From Paracentrotus lividus (Eukaryota > Echinodermata > Echinoidea > Camarodonta > Echinidae), in NCBI GenBank assembly GCA_940671915.1, contig CALNVZ010002100.1, positions 18,194,784-18,258,783 of the forward strand: a DNA stretch of 64,000 bases, read 5' to 3'. Below, piece after piece: positions 13,054 through 25,132 of this stretch. The notes under the pieces were generated by a model. It did not search any database and was not told the origin of the DNA. It worked only from the letters and a program-made list of their open reading frames with translations. The position numbers and the translations under genes were made by a program. The stretch's first letter is position 1, and every line of letters starts with the position of its first letter.

Positions 13054-13257
13054 AGGGGCTGTTCTACTGGAGGCGATCGTTGGTGCAACAACTGGCGATC
13101 TTGCTGTTGTGAGTGTGGTAGCAAGTTGTTGTTGTAGCCTAACTTAGATATAGTCGTATGTAGGTTTATAATCGCCTTTTTTTAAAAGATGAACTCCTTA
13201 TAATTATGAAATTATCAGGTTGTCGCCACAACGATCGCCGCCTGTGGGACAGGCCCT
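13054..13257. mobile_element. Internally deleted 204-bp relative between the two large copies
   Basis: It starts AGGGGCTGTTCTACTGGAGG and ends with the same CAACGATCGCCGCCTGTGGG terminus as its neighbours. The interior is shorter and different, with GTTGTTGTAGCC words. It shares the TAA junction with the left copy and a TTAA junction with the right copy, so the three elements abut almost without spacer. It could be an independent insertion or a collapsed copy. Confidence 0.75.
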
Positions 13258-13261
13258 TTAA

Positions 13262-14089
13262 AGGGCCTGTCCCACAGGACGCGATCGTTGTGGCGACTAC
13301 CTATGCATGTTAGAACCTGCCAGAATCGTGTCAGAATCGTAGGTGACCGAAGATCACATACGTATCTATGACTCTGTTCTACGATAGGGTACGACAACGA
13401 CTTGCTTCCACGCAAACAATGGGCTAACAATAGCTGGTATCCGTATACAATAGCCTCGACTTTCACGCATCTCGCGGCTCGACTTCTCTTGTCGCAGCTT
13501 AAAATCAACCACAATATGAACTTGCGCACTGTGGCGATCCTTGCGACTGACACAGGCGATCGAGTGTTTTCTACCCGATGGCGGCCTGTCGCCTTTAGGT
13601 TCGTCATAGTCCTCTCAGTCGCGAGTGATTTTTGAAAATTTCAAAAAATCAGCGGCGACTGTACAGTATCTGAATGGGAGGCCAATCCTGATTTTGGTGA
13701 ATGTAGGTGGCGACAACGGCCGTAGCAGCTTAAATTTCACTGTCCGTTCGGTTCAGCGATGCGTGCAACGTACGCTGGAGCGCGGCAACCTACAACTGGC
13801 CGCCGTTCCGCTCTGCTAAACATGTTCTATCTGGCGACAATCTACGATAGCACCTTGTCGCGACAGGAGAAGACAGTCTAGGGTTATTGACGTCAACCCA
13901 AGTGACCCCGGCTATTGTTTAACTTGTTGAGAAACCAGCGGCGAACAGAATTTTGCGATGTATTTGTTGGCGACAGACGAGATAATTCACGATCTAATAG
14001 GCGATTACACCTGCGCATGGTGGCGATGGGTACTAAAAAGTAGTTCGTAGGTTGTCACCACAACGATCGCTTTCTGTGGGACAGGCCCT
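13262..14089 (-). mobile_element. Non-autonomous terminal-inverted-repeat element, right copy (~828 bp), inverted relative to the left copy
   Basis: The whole sequence is the reverse complement of 12204-13050 with moderate divergence. The same landmarks appear in mirror order: ATGCATGTTAGAACCTG, CGCGGCTCGACTTCTCTTG, the central palindrome (13627-13650), CGTACGCTGGAGCGCGGCAA, and CTTGTTGAGAAACCAGCGGC. Its ends are AGGGCCTGTCCCACAG and CTGTGGGACAGGCCCT, followed by TAA. Together with the left copy it forms an inverted repeat almost 1.9 kb across that could extrude a large hairpin. Confidence 0.85.
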
Positions 14090-14479
14090 TAAGAATGTGT
14101 CGTATTGCACGGACTTACAAACGAATGTCCACAATAACAAATAGTAATAGGCTAGATTGTAAATGTGTTCAGATTTATGAGTATTTTTTTTTTCTTCTTT
14201 CCAACACGTCAATAGCCATGAACTTTATGCACTTACCACCTCAGAAACAATACATATATGTCAATTGCCAGAATACATTCTGCATAAATTTGCAAATACT
14301 ATGCCAGACAGGTCCATGAATTATGTTGTTCTACTTAAATCAATTATTGCATTATTCTAAAACAAAATTTTCATAAATTCTCTTGGTGTCATGTATATTT
14401 TCATGTACATTATTTTCATTAAAATTAGGACTTTGTGTGATTGAAAGGTGACAATCAATTAAAAAATAAAAATATCTTC

Positions 14480-14740
14480 TTAATAATAATGATAATAATG
14501 ATAATAATAAAATTACATATAATAATAATAATAATATTAATAATAATAAATAATTTTAATAATAATTATAATAATAATAAATAATAATAATAATAATATA
14601 ATAATTAATAAAATAATAAATAATGATAATTGATTAATAATAGATTAATAATAATAATAATTAATAATAATAATAATAATAATGAAATCTTGTAGAGCGC
14701 ACACACCGTCCGAGGATGGTCAAGGCGCTAGCTCAGCAAC
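14480..14740. repeat. AAT microsatellite ending in a GAGCGC...AAGGCGCT element edge
   Basis: About 200 bp of imperfect AAT/TAA repeats (14480-14683) run into CTTGTAGAGCGCACAC, CCGAGGATGGTC and AAGGCGCT. Dispersed elements with an AAT-rich end joined to a GAGCGC/AAGGCGCT end are common in marine invertebrates, as I remember them. This is probably one terminus of such an element. Confidence 0.7.
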
Positions 14741-14901
14741 AGTTCTCTTTGAGGAAGGTATGTTTACAAATAAAAACCAAGATCATATAATTTGCATCGC
14801 CAAAGGATATGTTTCTCATTGAAACATGTACAAATCCTTCTTTGATAAATTAAAACGGCATCCCCTTGTTTTAGAAGAAGAACATGATTATATTTCGATA
14901 A

Positions 14902-15090
14902 CATCAGTTCAGTTCAATTCAGTTTATTTACATATTCCAATCAAACAATAATAATAACAACAATTATATGTCATTTCAAAACTATACATTATTTGATAAA
15001 ATCATAAACGAATGACATCAGTAGCATAAGAAAAAAAGAAATATGAAGGAGCCTAAGTTAAAAGCTAAGCTTGTACATTACGGGCTCCTT
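14902..15090 (-). mobile_element. Possible 3' end of a non-LTR retrotransposon
   Basis: The run TCAGTTCAGTTCAATTCAG plus TTTATTTACATATTCCAATC, then a hairpin GGAGCCTAAG...CGGGCTCC (15048-15088), resembles the 3' untranslated tail of CR1/L2-like LINEs read on the minus strand. No reverse transcriptase sequence adjoins it, so only a 5'-truncated tail would remain. The assignment rests on memory of this motif. Confidence 0.4.
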
Positions 15091-15328
15091 TGTGAAGATG
15101 ATGTATAAGAATACATAAAGAAATAAATAAATACAAAGATATATAAATAGGAGTAACTGAAGAATGTGCTAAACATATCATTTTTTTACATTGAATTATC
15201 TATCTGTACGCAATGGTAATAGTGAGGTTTACCGGGATGATGTCATCATTTTTCGATGTGTAATGACGACATCAACATAATGTATATATATCTTTTTTTT
15301 TGGCGAATATTTATGAGTAAAATCTTAT

Positions 15329-15580
15329 GCTACAGTCACCCAGACACTTCCGTTAGTTACGTCCGCTGCGTATAGATTTGGCTGAGTGGACGCAGCATGA
15401 ACGCAGCATGGACGCGGTCATCCGCAAGGAACGTAAGTATACGTATCTGTCCGAAACTGAACCGTATCGGTACGCACAATGACGGCCCCACGCCTGCGAA
15501 ATTTTGAAATGTTCTAAATTTAGTTTAGTTGCCGCGCATACGATACTTCTAACTAAACGCTGCAGGTATACTATTCTCGA
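15329..15580. mobile_element. Inverted-repeat element fragment of the ACAGTCAC family
   Basis: It starts GCTACAGTCACCCAGACACTT, nearly identical to the start of the element at 22819. The interior has GCGTCC/GGACGC-rich words and the core GAAATTTTGAAATGTTC, which in reverse complement matches GAACATTTCAAAA in the 27.8-kb element. The right terminus is not clear, so the end coordinate is approximate. Confidence 0.5.
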
Positions 15581-16612
15581 CTCTTTACGTGAAGAGGTAA
15601 CCTAAGCTAAAATTATCTGTACTACCACAATCAACGATATCCCTTATCACAGCACGTACACCATCTCATATTTGTTCTTTGTATATATATCTTCTTAATT
15701 CTCGTCTACTCTCTAATTTAGCAGAATTTAAATTATCTTGAGCGAATTTCTTCTAAATCACACCCACTTAAACGTGGATTTCGCATATCCCGTAATTAAA
15801 ACGTGAAATCAAACGTCTTTTCCTCTTTAGTTATCCTGAAAAAACAAACCACACTTTATACAAACAGGAGCTAAACGTGACCATAAAACACACTTCAGCA
15901 AGCTCATCGGACTTAAAAAGGATACGTTCCCATCTCGTGGTTCCACCGTTTGTGTGGAAGTTTGCCTCATCCGAACTTTACAATACACAGCAAGTATTCT
16001 TAAGTTTATGAAAGTAAAATCGAAAAAGCACAACACTTCAAAATTTCATCAAAATCGGAAGAAATAGCAAAGTTTATGAATTTCTTAGGTTTTGAATTTT
16101 TCTAGGAAACAGTTCTTCAAATTGGCAAACTGATGATGTCTCCAGTCCGCTGCCCTGACTTTCATTTTAAGGGTATTTTTATCATTATAAATTGGCAAGG
16201 TCCCTTAAAATATATCTCACCATTTAGATCAGGAGAAGGATTTTGCGGTGCCCAAGGACATAAAAAACAGGATAATCCTTGGGGGAAGTGTTGCAATTAA
16301 AAAAAAAAAAATAATAATAATAGATTCAGAGGCCGCGAGGAAAGGCTTGCCACTTCAATAAAATAAAAATAACGTAATAACAGTAGCATCTAGTTCGAAA
16401 TTCCACACTATTTTTTGATTGAAAGTGCGAAGTTTCAGCATTTGTCCACATCACTATACTTACGCTAATATATTGGAAAAATAAAATGAAGATACTTAAT
16501 CAATTTCCCAACCTTTTAAGTTATGACAGAATATTTAATTTCATGAATATTATATAATTATTGTTTTAAAGTTATAGTTATTTCATTAAAGTTAAGATAA
16601 TCCCTAGTGCAG

Positions 16613-16695
16613 ATTAAAACGAGTGGTTAAGGTGGACCTCTTGAACGTGAGGGACCAGTACAAAGTGCTCTCCCTTCGGATAAAAAGATTGAAAG
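16613..16695 (+). CDS. Candidate internal exon, plus-strand gene 1
   Basis: An acceptor CCCTAGTGCAG precedes and a donor AAAG|GTGAGG follows an 83-bp stretch open in one frame. It contributes one base, 27 codons and one base, so it is flanked by a phase-2 and a phase-1 intron. The peptide is basic and probably helical: LKRVVKVDLLNVRDQYKVL, then SLRIKRLK. The phase fits the candidate terminal exon at 25029, giving RIKRLK-G-KLKEKELT-stop. The implied intron is 8.3 kb and includes the assembly gap. I do not recognise the protein. Splice signals and composition support it; no homology was tested. Confidence 0.45.
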
Positions 16696-16699
16696 GTGA

Positions 16700-19600
16700 G
16701 GTTTTCATTATATATGATTCTCAATATATTTGTTGAATGCATATAAAGTTAATGTAACACATGGCGTCCGATAACATATATCATACACAATATAGATCGA
16801 CAAAAATCCAGCACCTAATACCAAAAAAAACTCCGCAACAAAACTCAAAATAGTCACCGATTTTAGTTTTGATGACATAATTATCTCTTGTGTTTGTTGG
16901 CGTGAGTGGCAATATCTATAATTTAACTAATTTGAATACTATAAAATGAACTTCTTTCAACTTATTGCAGCCCAGCACTCCTCCTTGTAAAAACATTTCT
17001 TTTTGTGAGAGAAGGTATCTATTCTATCTATATACAAGTTCAAATATTGAAATGTTTGTGGCTCTACTATATTCGGCCTACCACCCTCCCAAAAAGGTAA
17101 TATACACTTTTTTATATAATTATCATTAAACAATATAAATCATTTATATAATTTTGATATTTATTAAACTTCGCTCCTGTGTGTGCTTTTTGGCATTTTG
17201 GAACAATCTAATTTGTCCTCTTGACTTTGACGATGGCATGATTTGGAGTGTGCGCATCACAGGCTGTCCCTCTTATCTTGTTTTATTAAGAGAATGTGTT
17301 TGTTAACTTACTTAATTAGAGTACTTTGCCCATGAATTATGCGTTGAGCTGCAACAACAATTTTTCTATGCATAGTGGATTTGTGAGCACAAAAATAGCA
17401 CAAACTAACAGGAATATAGAAAAGAAATATTAACTAGAAAGAAAGCGAGGAGATTGCGTAGCTAAATTTGATATTACAAAATTGCTTTTATCTTATTTCC
17501 TTTACTTTACTATAATATAAGTATTATGCTGATAATAGTCAAAATAGCGTATTTGAAAACAGACAATGAGGACTCTCACAACTTATCTTTATTGATAAAC
17601 TCATATATATGATATCCTTAAATCAATGCTAAATCACATTTATTTAATGAGTTCCGTTATAATCCTAAGGGATTTTCGTCATGCAAATCTTTCTCCCGCT
17701 TCTGCGAGTAGTTATCTATTAGTCTTATACGATTTGGACTATCCCTTGTAACTGTAAAAAAACAAAAAACAACTCTATATGTCTTCTATCTGTGGTGCTG
17801 GATTATAATTAAGAAGGACTGCCATAATGTGTGCATAGGTCCATTCTATACATATCAGACATGATTAGCATTGTTCTGGCTGGTCATTCTGATATTTAAA
17901 ATAGTTCTAAGTATAAAAATTTAAAAAATTAATGTAAGATAAATCATTCAGCAGACAGCTGTGATGCAATCCAATCAAATTACAGAGTGTCAGTTATCTC
18001 TCTATAAACATTGCTATTACTCTAAGTGTAATCATCTACCAACTACTGATATATCTTTCCTTTATCTAATACTATCCCAGCGTTTCACTGATTACTAACT
18101 ATCTTAAATCAGGCATCATTCTTATCACCTCCACTCTCTGCCTGCCGTCGTGCTACGTCATCTATCTCAGTAATCTTTGTTGCTTTTTATCTACTTTTCT
18201 TTGTTTTGTTTGTTTGGGGTGTGTGTGTGTGTGGTGTGTGGTGTGGGTGTTTTGTGGGAGATATGTGTACGCGATGTAGCTGGATATATTGGAGGTGAGC
18301 GCAGAAGTAAAAGCAGAACGCACCAGCATTTGTGTGTCATTTGCTGTGATTCGGAATATCGATTATAGATTGTACGGTGGTGAAGCTCTCCTTGCCCCAT
18401 GTAGCTTGTAGATCAAGATCATAAAGATATGTATAACATGATGCATTCCACAGTGGTCTGCGCTCCAAACTGCCATGCGTTCTAAACATTATTCGCCCTC
18501 TTCTTTGTCTAGACCTTAAGATCTATCTTATACACCTGAAATACTGACTAGCACAAATACCACAAATTGCATATGATGTGTAACAATTGGCATACTGACA
18601 TACTGCCCAAAAATGGGAGTAAAGAGCTTTGAAATACTCATAAACGGTATTAGTAGGTTTTCTAACGAAAATAATCTATGTAATAACATCAAAAGTCGAT
18701 TCTTTTGTTTAGGGAAAGAATGTTTACCGCAAATGGTTTCTTGACAATAAAAAAACCCACATCACTCTAATTACACATGAACATGTGAACGATTATTGTA
18801 TTGATGATTTATTTTCATTGTTGTTCACATATTCCAGTTTTTCTTTGTAAAACGCAAAACATCGCATACATTTTTTATACATAATGTATTCAGGGACGAA
18901 GCAGTTGAGAGTTATCAAAACAAAATGGTTGAGCGTATGTCACCAGAGAGTTATTAAGTTTTATTACACTGGGAAGTTCGAAACCAAAGAAAGCACATTT
19001 GTAAATTACAAAATAGTAGGTGACTAGCCGAAATAGACTCGTCATGCGGTATTATATATGACATAAAAAGTAGGACGCAATAGTGAATCTAGATATCTAG
19101 AAAAGTTTTGAGTGCTTGTACACACCTATATATATTCTTAATCTTTTTGCATCATCATGCTCCAGGCTATCATCCTTGTATGCATGTCTCTATGCGCTAA
19201 TCCCCTGAAGCAAGATCCTTGGTGAAATGAAAAAAAAATATCTATAGTGTATACTAATTTGACGCGTACAGCATCCAATATAGCGCACTCAAATATGATT
19301 TAAAGTGCAACTTTAAACCTGGTGTATAGTTTTGGTACCACAAAAAAGGAAATGAACACAAAACACACGAGTGACTTAGATATAGTGTGGTTACACGATT
19401 TTGTCCCCAATTGCCACTTAAACGGGGAGGATATGTGTGAGAGATCTGTGACATTTCCGTGTTCGACTATTTCCAAATGAATGTCAATATGACACATGAA
19501 TGTACAGAGTATATTGTAAGCGAATAATTCTCAACTGCCGTTTAGACCTCTGCGCTTAATAAAGCCCGGCACGCCGGAGGGTGACGTTTAACATGCCTCA

Positions 19601-21214
19601 AGACAGTTAGTGCGATACTTGTCGTTGATCGTTCGTAAACACCAAACATATTAGATCGCCAGTTGCCAGATCATATATCTCTATACGAAAATGTATCTAA
19701 GTCTTAGAAAAACACTAAAGACGAGCCGGTCCCTTGGCAACTTTAAAATCATATATTCTGTACATATAACTAACTAATTATTATTTGCATGAAATTAAAA
19801 CAGGTAGTGAAACGATGCTGAAATACTATGATTTTGCCATTATTATTGTGTATTAGGAAGATTAAAATCGTGTGCGATATGCATATCAATATTACCTAAC
19901 GAATGTGTAATACCAAAAAAGTTGTTTTCTAACTCCGTCTCTTGGTATATATCTTATGAAACTCAATAAGTTATAAACCAACAACTTGTAAAGCTAATTG
20001 ACATCATATATAATGGAAAACAAACTCACTAGCAAGGTACAATAACACATCAACAGAAAGAGTACTTAATCATATTTATAAAATAAACCAAATTATGAAT
20101 TTTAATTACAAGTACTTCGAATTACCCTTTATATATATTACAAAACTTAATATTGTCCATATATTTTAACTCTGCTTTGGCCTAAATAAAGAATTCTGAT
20201 CTGTTGATTTATGCTAGAGGCGGGTAACGAGTCTACAAGAACATTTAAACTTCTTGTCACATTTATCTTTATTACGAGTAAAAATGGTAGCAATTCCTCA
20301 TAAAACCATAATGACTGGTTAGAAATTAAGTTCCTACTTATTTATCATGGAGTACATAAAATTATCTCATTTAGATGCTCAACGTGTATTGTGTGTGTTC
20401 TGATCGAGTGTATACTCGTACACTAAACCATTCAATTGATGAGAGTATTCTGTTATAGCATGCCTTAATTAACTTAAACATAAAGAACACAGCACGCTTC
20501 TGAGCAACTCATACATGTTTCCATATACATGTAAGTACATGTAGGTAAATCGACCACAATCATATGATATGGGTTTGTGGTATTTATGTAACAGCTCTGG
20601 AAAAATGAAAAAAACTAAATTACCAAAAATATTATATATTTAAAAACATCTTATACCAAGTGCTTATAAGAATAAAGTATGCATTAAATATATCCAATAA
20701 ATCAATTAACTAAGATACAAAGCGCATATATCAGATAAATAAATCTTTTAAAAAAAAACAGTTAAGTATAAAAAATTGCACAAAATTTCAACTTTAAAAC
20801 GATTTATAATTAATTTAGTTTTCGATTTTTGTATGACCACAAAACATTTGATAATTTGTTTGCAGCTCATTTCAATTTAAAAACCGAACATCGAATAATA
20901 GACGATATTTTATATATATTTTTAATCAAGACCGTCTGCCTGTGCAACCCGTGCGAGACTACTGATATATTCCAGTCTTTATGTCAACTAATAAAATATA
21001 TCCGCGCCCCTCAGGTTTGGATACCATAGGAGAGATATGCAATCTGACAAATCTGCATAATGATTAATCTATTTCACTATTTCTCTATCATAACTGTTCC
21101 AGAAGTGTACAGATACATTAATTACGCCATGCAGAAAATAGAATGAGGGTAGTATCTTGTAAACTCTCTTTGAGGAGACAATATCCGCAAGAGGAGAAAC
21201 AAATATTGGCGATC
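16700..21214. other. AT-rich, probably intronic or intergenic
   Basis: If the gene-1 model is right this is intron. It contains a short GT microsatellite (about 18217-18252) and no other recognised element. Open frames near 18.2-18.4 and 19.25-19.5 kb run on both strands and lack convincing splice sites. Confidence 0.5.
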
Positions 21215-21314
21215 NNNNNNNNNNNNNNNNNNNNNNNNNNNNNNNNNNNNNNNNNNNNNNNNNNNNNNNNNNNNNNNNNNNNNNNNNNNNNNNNNNNNNN
21301 NNNNNNNNNNNNNN
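21215..21314. other. Assembly gap of 100 N
   Basis: Exactly 100 consecutive N, the conventional placeholder for a scaffold gap, so the true length is unknown. Frames shown crossing it have no meaning. Confidence 0.99.
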
Positions 21315-21976
21315 TTTATTTAGAGGGTTTTTATTATAGGGTAAGTTCCAGGAGCCCATGCACTTTTCTCGCCTTTATTGCTGTAATATCGGTGATAAAA
21401 TAGTAAAAGGCTGGGCAATGTGGCTCGGATCTTCCATATTTCATATTAGCTCGCCCGTCCCCGATTCATAAAGATAATTCTTTATAATTTATTCGACTAA
21501 ACTCTGAGGGATAATCCAAGAAACACTAACTACATGTACATGATGTATAAGATACTAAGTCCTGCATGACTCTAAAGCTACATCATGCACGACTTAGAGA
21601 TATCAAAATAAACACTAAAATGCACATTATTTCTTTCGGCAAAATTGGTTTCCTACGCAGACGATAAAATCAGACTGACTAGTTTTGTAGATACTCAGCA
21701 TTAAATGAAGCGATCCGACTATTGGAAAGGAATGTGTTTGTCTTCCATACCTGTCCAAACATCCCGAGGCAGTACTCATCATTCCTATGTCTGGTGTTGG
21801 TAATAGATTTTGATAGATGTTCCAATGACTTTTCTTGATTAAAGCAAAGCATTGAGTTTATTGGACATTAGTCTATGCCTTTTTCGCGCGTGAACTTTGT
21901 GCGCCCATGTGCCCTTGGTCTGCCAAGCGATATTTTACTCTCTGAATGTGACGGATTGAACTTTTTAACTCTAAAT

Positions 21977-22075
21977 TTTTAGAGTGAAGGAACTTTCAGT
22001 CCAAATCGAGTGGTGAGGCACTCGGATTTGAGTGAGTTCAGCCATTTCACTCGCTGACGGGTGGAGCCCTATTTC
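21977..22075 (+). repeat. GAGTGA-rich dispersed repeat, copy 1
   Basis: The sequence with AGAGTGAAGGAACTTTCA, GAGTGGTGAGGCACTC, ATTTGAGTGAGTT and CAGCCATTTCACTC matches the reverse complement of 49783-49871 over about 80 bp. Multiple GAGTG/CACTC words give it hairpin potential. No terminus is defined. Confidence 0.65.
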
Positions 22076-22818
22076 CACTCAATATCAAATGCAAGCTGAA
22101 TATTTTCACCTCCCCCTCCCAAACGGGAGGGGGGGGGGTGATAAAACGACAAGTCCTTCCATGAAACGCCCCCTGTTGCAATGTGTGCCTTTATACAGCG
22201 CAGGTAAACAGGTGTAGTTACAAACCGCCACGGAACACGTTCGAATCACGATGGTTACAACTTAAATAAAACAATACAAAATCTTGAATTTTACATTGTT
22301 CATCACTTGGAAAAGAGATTGCCTCTCACTTTAAGTACTTAATCGAGAGGAAATAACTACTTTTTGCTTTTCGCTGGTTTACTTTGAGAGAGTATTTTAT
22401 GTAATTACAAATAGCGATTGATTGGATGACCCATTCTGTTTTGTCAACATAACAACAATGATCTTTATTGGGGTCCAAAAATATAAAGATGAGATGAAAA
22501 AATGATAATAATATTACTTTAAGAATGCAAGAAAAGAGTGACAGATAATGCGCTGATTTGTAAATAATATACTTTAGCAATCGCGTTTCGAAAATCGTTT
22601 TATTTTTTTTTTTTTTTGTTCCTGAAATATTGATTTTCCCTTTTCACTTCCCACTCACTGATTCTGAGCTGAGTCGATTGGGGGACCTGAGAGTAGCAAA
22701 GAAAACAGACTTTTCCTATAACTCTATACACTTTCCTAAACACATGCCGCTCTGTCAAGCTGCAGATGACAGTAGCTCTGACATTCTGCTCATTCAAGCT
22801 ATCCGAACTTTTTATGTG

Positions 22819-23052
22819 CTACAGTCACACAGACACTTATGTTAAGTTTACGTAGTTTGCGTCCAAAAATTATTTCTTTCCCTGCAGATCCACGGAGATG
22901 CTTACCCGTACATAGTCAGCAGCTGCAGTGGAAATATTGAATGATTTTCGTGTAAAACAAAGAAATACATCAAGAAATGATAGAAATAAAAGATGAAAAT
23001 TAAGATTAAAAACAACACAACGTATCTACACGTAGATGTATTGTGTGACTGC
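22819..23052. mobile_element. Short inverted-repeat element, ACAGTCACACAG family
   Basis: The left end CTACAGTCACACAGA and right end TTGTGTGACTGCAG are inverted repeats of about 12 bp. The left end is shared with the element at 15329. The length is about 234 bp and there is no coding capacity. It interrupts an open frame (about 22630-22845) whose 3' part is therefore element sequence. Confidence 0.6.
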
Positions 23053-23159
23053 AGGCATTACATTTTCAGCCCAGCACATCTTTTATGTGTCCCACCTTTC
23101 AACGATACCTTCTAACATGGTTTAACAGGCTGTTTTGACCGCGTCATCTAAATGTCGCT

Positions 23160-23462
23160 TTGTGGTTGCGAGTAGTTTGTTTCCTATCACTACGCTATCA
23201 TGTTTGCCGCACAGTACGCAACACGGTAGGCGAGGTGAAAGATCATCTTTTCGAACGACAATGCAAACTAGACTGTACACTTAGCCATTCAGTGATATAT
23301 TTATCCTTCATCGCGTTGAAAGTCGATTTCGTCGGCAAAAGAACGGAAATCGACGATTGTTTTGATATTCGTAAAGCCAGATATCGTAACGTACGTAGTG
23401 AAAACAAAATACTATTGCGTCTCCCTTTGAAACTAGTGTTAATAAACACGTTGATTGGATAG
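23160..23462 (+). other. Uninterrupted 100-codon open frame of unknown status
   Basis: The frame contains FERQCKLDCTLSH, VDFVGKRTEIDDCFDIRK and a terminal INTLIG before TAG. The start codon is weak (a non-ATG or internal start is possible). There is no clear splice site and no domain I recognise, and the opposite strand is open for 75 codons. It could be a relic of a transposon or chance. Confidence 0.2.
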
Positions 23463-23624
23463 ATCGACAATCAAGCACTGAGCCTTGGGGTATTTACAAA
23501 TTTTGGATAGACGTTTTAAATTTCCTGTTTCGATATGTTCCATGTTTAAAACAAGTAATAGTACTTAAACTTAATCCATTTCGTGTTGTTTTGAAACATA
23601 AAACAGTGTTGTCATTATATTATA

Positions 23625-24070
23625 CAGTCTGTGTCAAAATAATGGTACAAGTGGAACATTATTTTATAGTATAGAAATTAATCACAGTCTGCTATTGTTT
23701 GGTAATTTTCATAAAGCAGGAAATCACACTTTCACACTGTAATGTTTCATCACATTTGGTGTTGTAAATTTTTGAAATATGACTAGTTTTCTACGATCAA
23801 CAAAAATCCATTTTCGCAACGACTGTCCCGATGCCTTTGTGTATAGGTTTCGCATAAATGGCAATGAAGTGCTCAATTCGATTTGTTCTCTCGCACAAAA
23901 TTTAGCATAACTTTTGTTTACGAAAGCAAATTATTATCAAGAATCAAAGCGCCATCAGCAAGGAAAATCTTTTGCCTTTATTTTGGTAGCACATACACAC
24001 ATTATTTGAAAATATTTCACTCCTAAATATCTTTTCCCGACTGTACCATTTTTTTCTAAAACACAGACTG
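23625..24070. mobile_element. Tc1/mariner-like miniature element (446 bp)
   Basis: The left end CAGTCTGTGTCAAAATAATG and GTACA pair with the right end TGTACCATTTTTTTC, AAAACACAGACTG as imperfect inverted repeats of about 26 bp. TA precedes the left end; the right flank is CA, a likely mutated TA. There is no transposase frame inside. The TA flank and the CAGTCTGTGT terminus suggest a mariner-derived origin. Confidence 0.7.
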
Positions 24071-24216
24071 CATTTACTGTAGGCCTATAAAAGGCATTCG
24101 TAAGAGATTAAATCCATTTGTTTAATTCACTCTCAAAATATTTCGTGTTTATTCGTTTACGTTTTTGTTTGTTTGTGAGTAGTTTGGATTTTCGATATAT
24201 ATATATAAATTTAAAC

Positions 24217-24390
24217 TAATGACACAAAAGTTCTGCTCGAGTATAATAATAATGAAGTAACACACACTGTGAAAAAAACTCTGTAAGACGAAAAGTTTTT
24301 TATTTCAATTCCTTAAGATGGAGTTTTAAATATTCAAATTGTGTGTTGACTTCATTATTTTATACTCCGAGCAGAACTTTTGTGTCATTA
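24217..24390. mobile_element. Foldback element with ~50-bp arms
   Basis: TAATGACACAAAAGTTCTGC opens the left arm (24217-24268). The right arm (24341-24390) is its reverse complement with few mismatches and ends GTGTCATTA. The loop is about 72 bp. The element sits in TA-rich sequence, so a target duplication cannot be read. Confidence 0.8.
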
Positions 24391-24406
24391 TTATAATTAT
24401 AAAATC

Positions 24407-24409
<3 letters not shown>

Positions 24410-24453
<44 letters not shown>

Positions 24454-24560
24454 CTATTATTATATATATATATATATATAGTATAAGTATGTTTGTGATG
24501 TGAATGTGTGGTGTGTGTGTATTATGTGTGTGAGGTGTCGGGTGTGTGTATGTGTATATA
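24410..24560. repeat. AT microsatellite followed by GT-rich repeat
   Basis: An imperfect (TA)n block (24410-24480) passes into interrupted GT repeats up to about 24560. It abuts the foldback element on its left. Confidence 0.9.
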
Positions 24561-25028
24561 TGTATAATAAAGCATTTTCACAATATGACTCTGTTAGGCG
24601 CAGATTGAATTCTGAGCACTTTTATAGAGAGGAAAACAGCCCCAGGAAAATAATCGACATTTCAAAATTAAAATAAGCCTTTACCGAGGTTTTACTTTTA
24701 TACTTTTAGCACTGCAATATCCGAGTCCACAGTGATTACCTTTGCTATTTATAAAACATGAATATACATGTCATAAGCCCTGCACTTGTCAATGAAAATG
24801 TTTCATTTTTTTTGAAAAAAAATAACGTTCAGCCTGCCTCGAAGATTGAACGATAAAGCTGACCCCTTTTTTCCTTTACAGTAACATTAACAAGGGGGGA
24901 TTGAGGATATATCGAGGTTAAGACTTTGTCATGGATAAGGTGGGTATATGGGTCGCTTAAAGCAAGATGACATAGATTAAAACTACACTGTTCAGGTTGA
25001 TCTCAGTTTGATTTGACTTTTTTTCCAG

Positions 25029-25057
25029 GAAAGCTTAAGGAGAAGGAGCTGACTTAA
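25029..25057 (+). CDS. Candidate terminal coding exon, plus-strand gene 1
   Basis: A strong acceptor with the pyrimidine tract GACTTTTTTTCCAG precedes GA AAG CTT AAG GAG AAG GAG CTG ACT TAA. It takes one base from the previous exon, matching the G left over at 16695, to give G-KLKEKELT-stop, which continues the basic and acidic helical character of that exon. A canonical AATAAA follows 70 bp downstream. The exon is short, so chance agreement is possible; the phase match and the poly-A signal are the main support. Confidence 0.4.
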
Positions 25058-25126
25058 AATGCTTAAAGCAAAGTATGTGAACATCAATGATATCTCTATC
25101 TCTCTTGTATTATTTTTTTTTATTGA

Positions 25127-25132
25127 AATAAA
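25127..25132 (+). terminator. Possible polyadenylation signal AATAAA
   Basis: AATAAA lies 70 bp after the candidate stop codon, preceded by a T-rich stretch and followed by TCCTCCTCTTGT. The hexamer is common by chance in AT-rich DNA. Confidence 0.3.

Noticed and set aside
12363-13819. Open frames inside the large inverted-repeat elements, with similar peptides in both copies
   Set aside because: They are similar only because the DNA copies are similar. The frames are short and differ in extent, and no transposase motif is visible.
22630-22845. Plus-strand frame with LSRLGDLRVAKKTDFSYN
   Set aside because: The reverse strand is equally open, there is no donor, and the last part runs into the inverted-repeat element at 22819.
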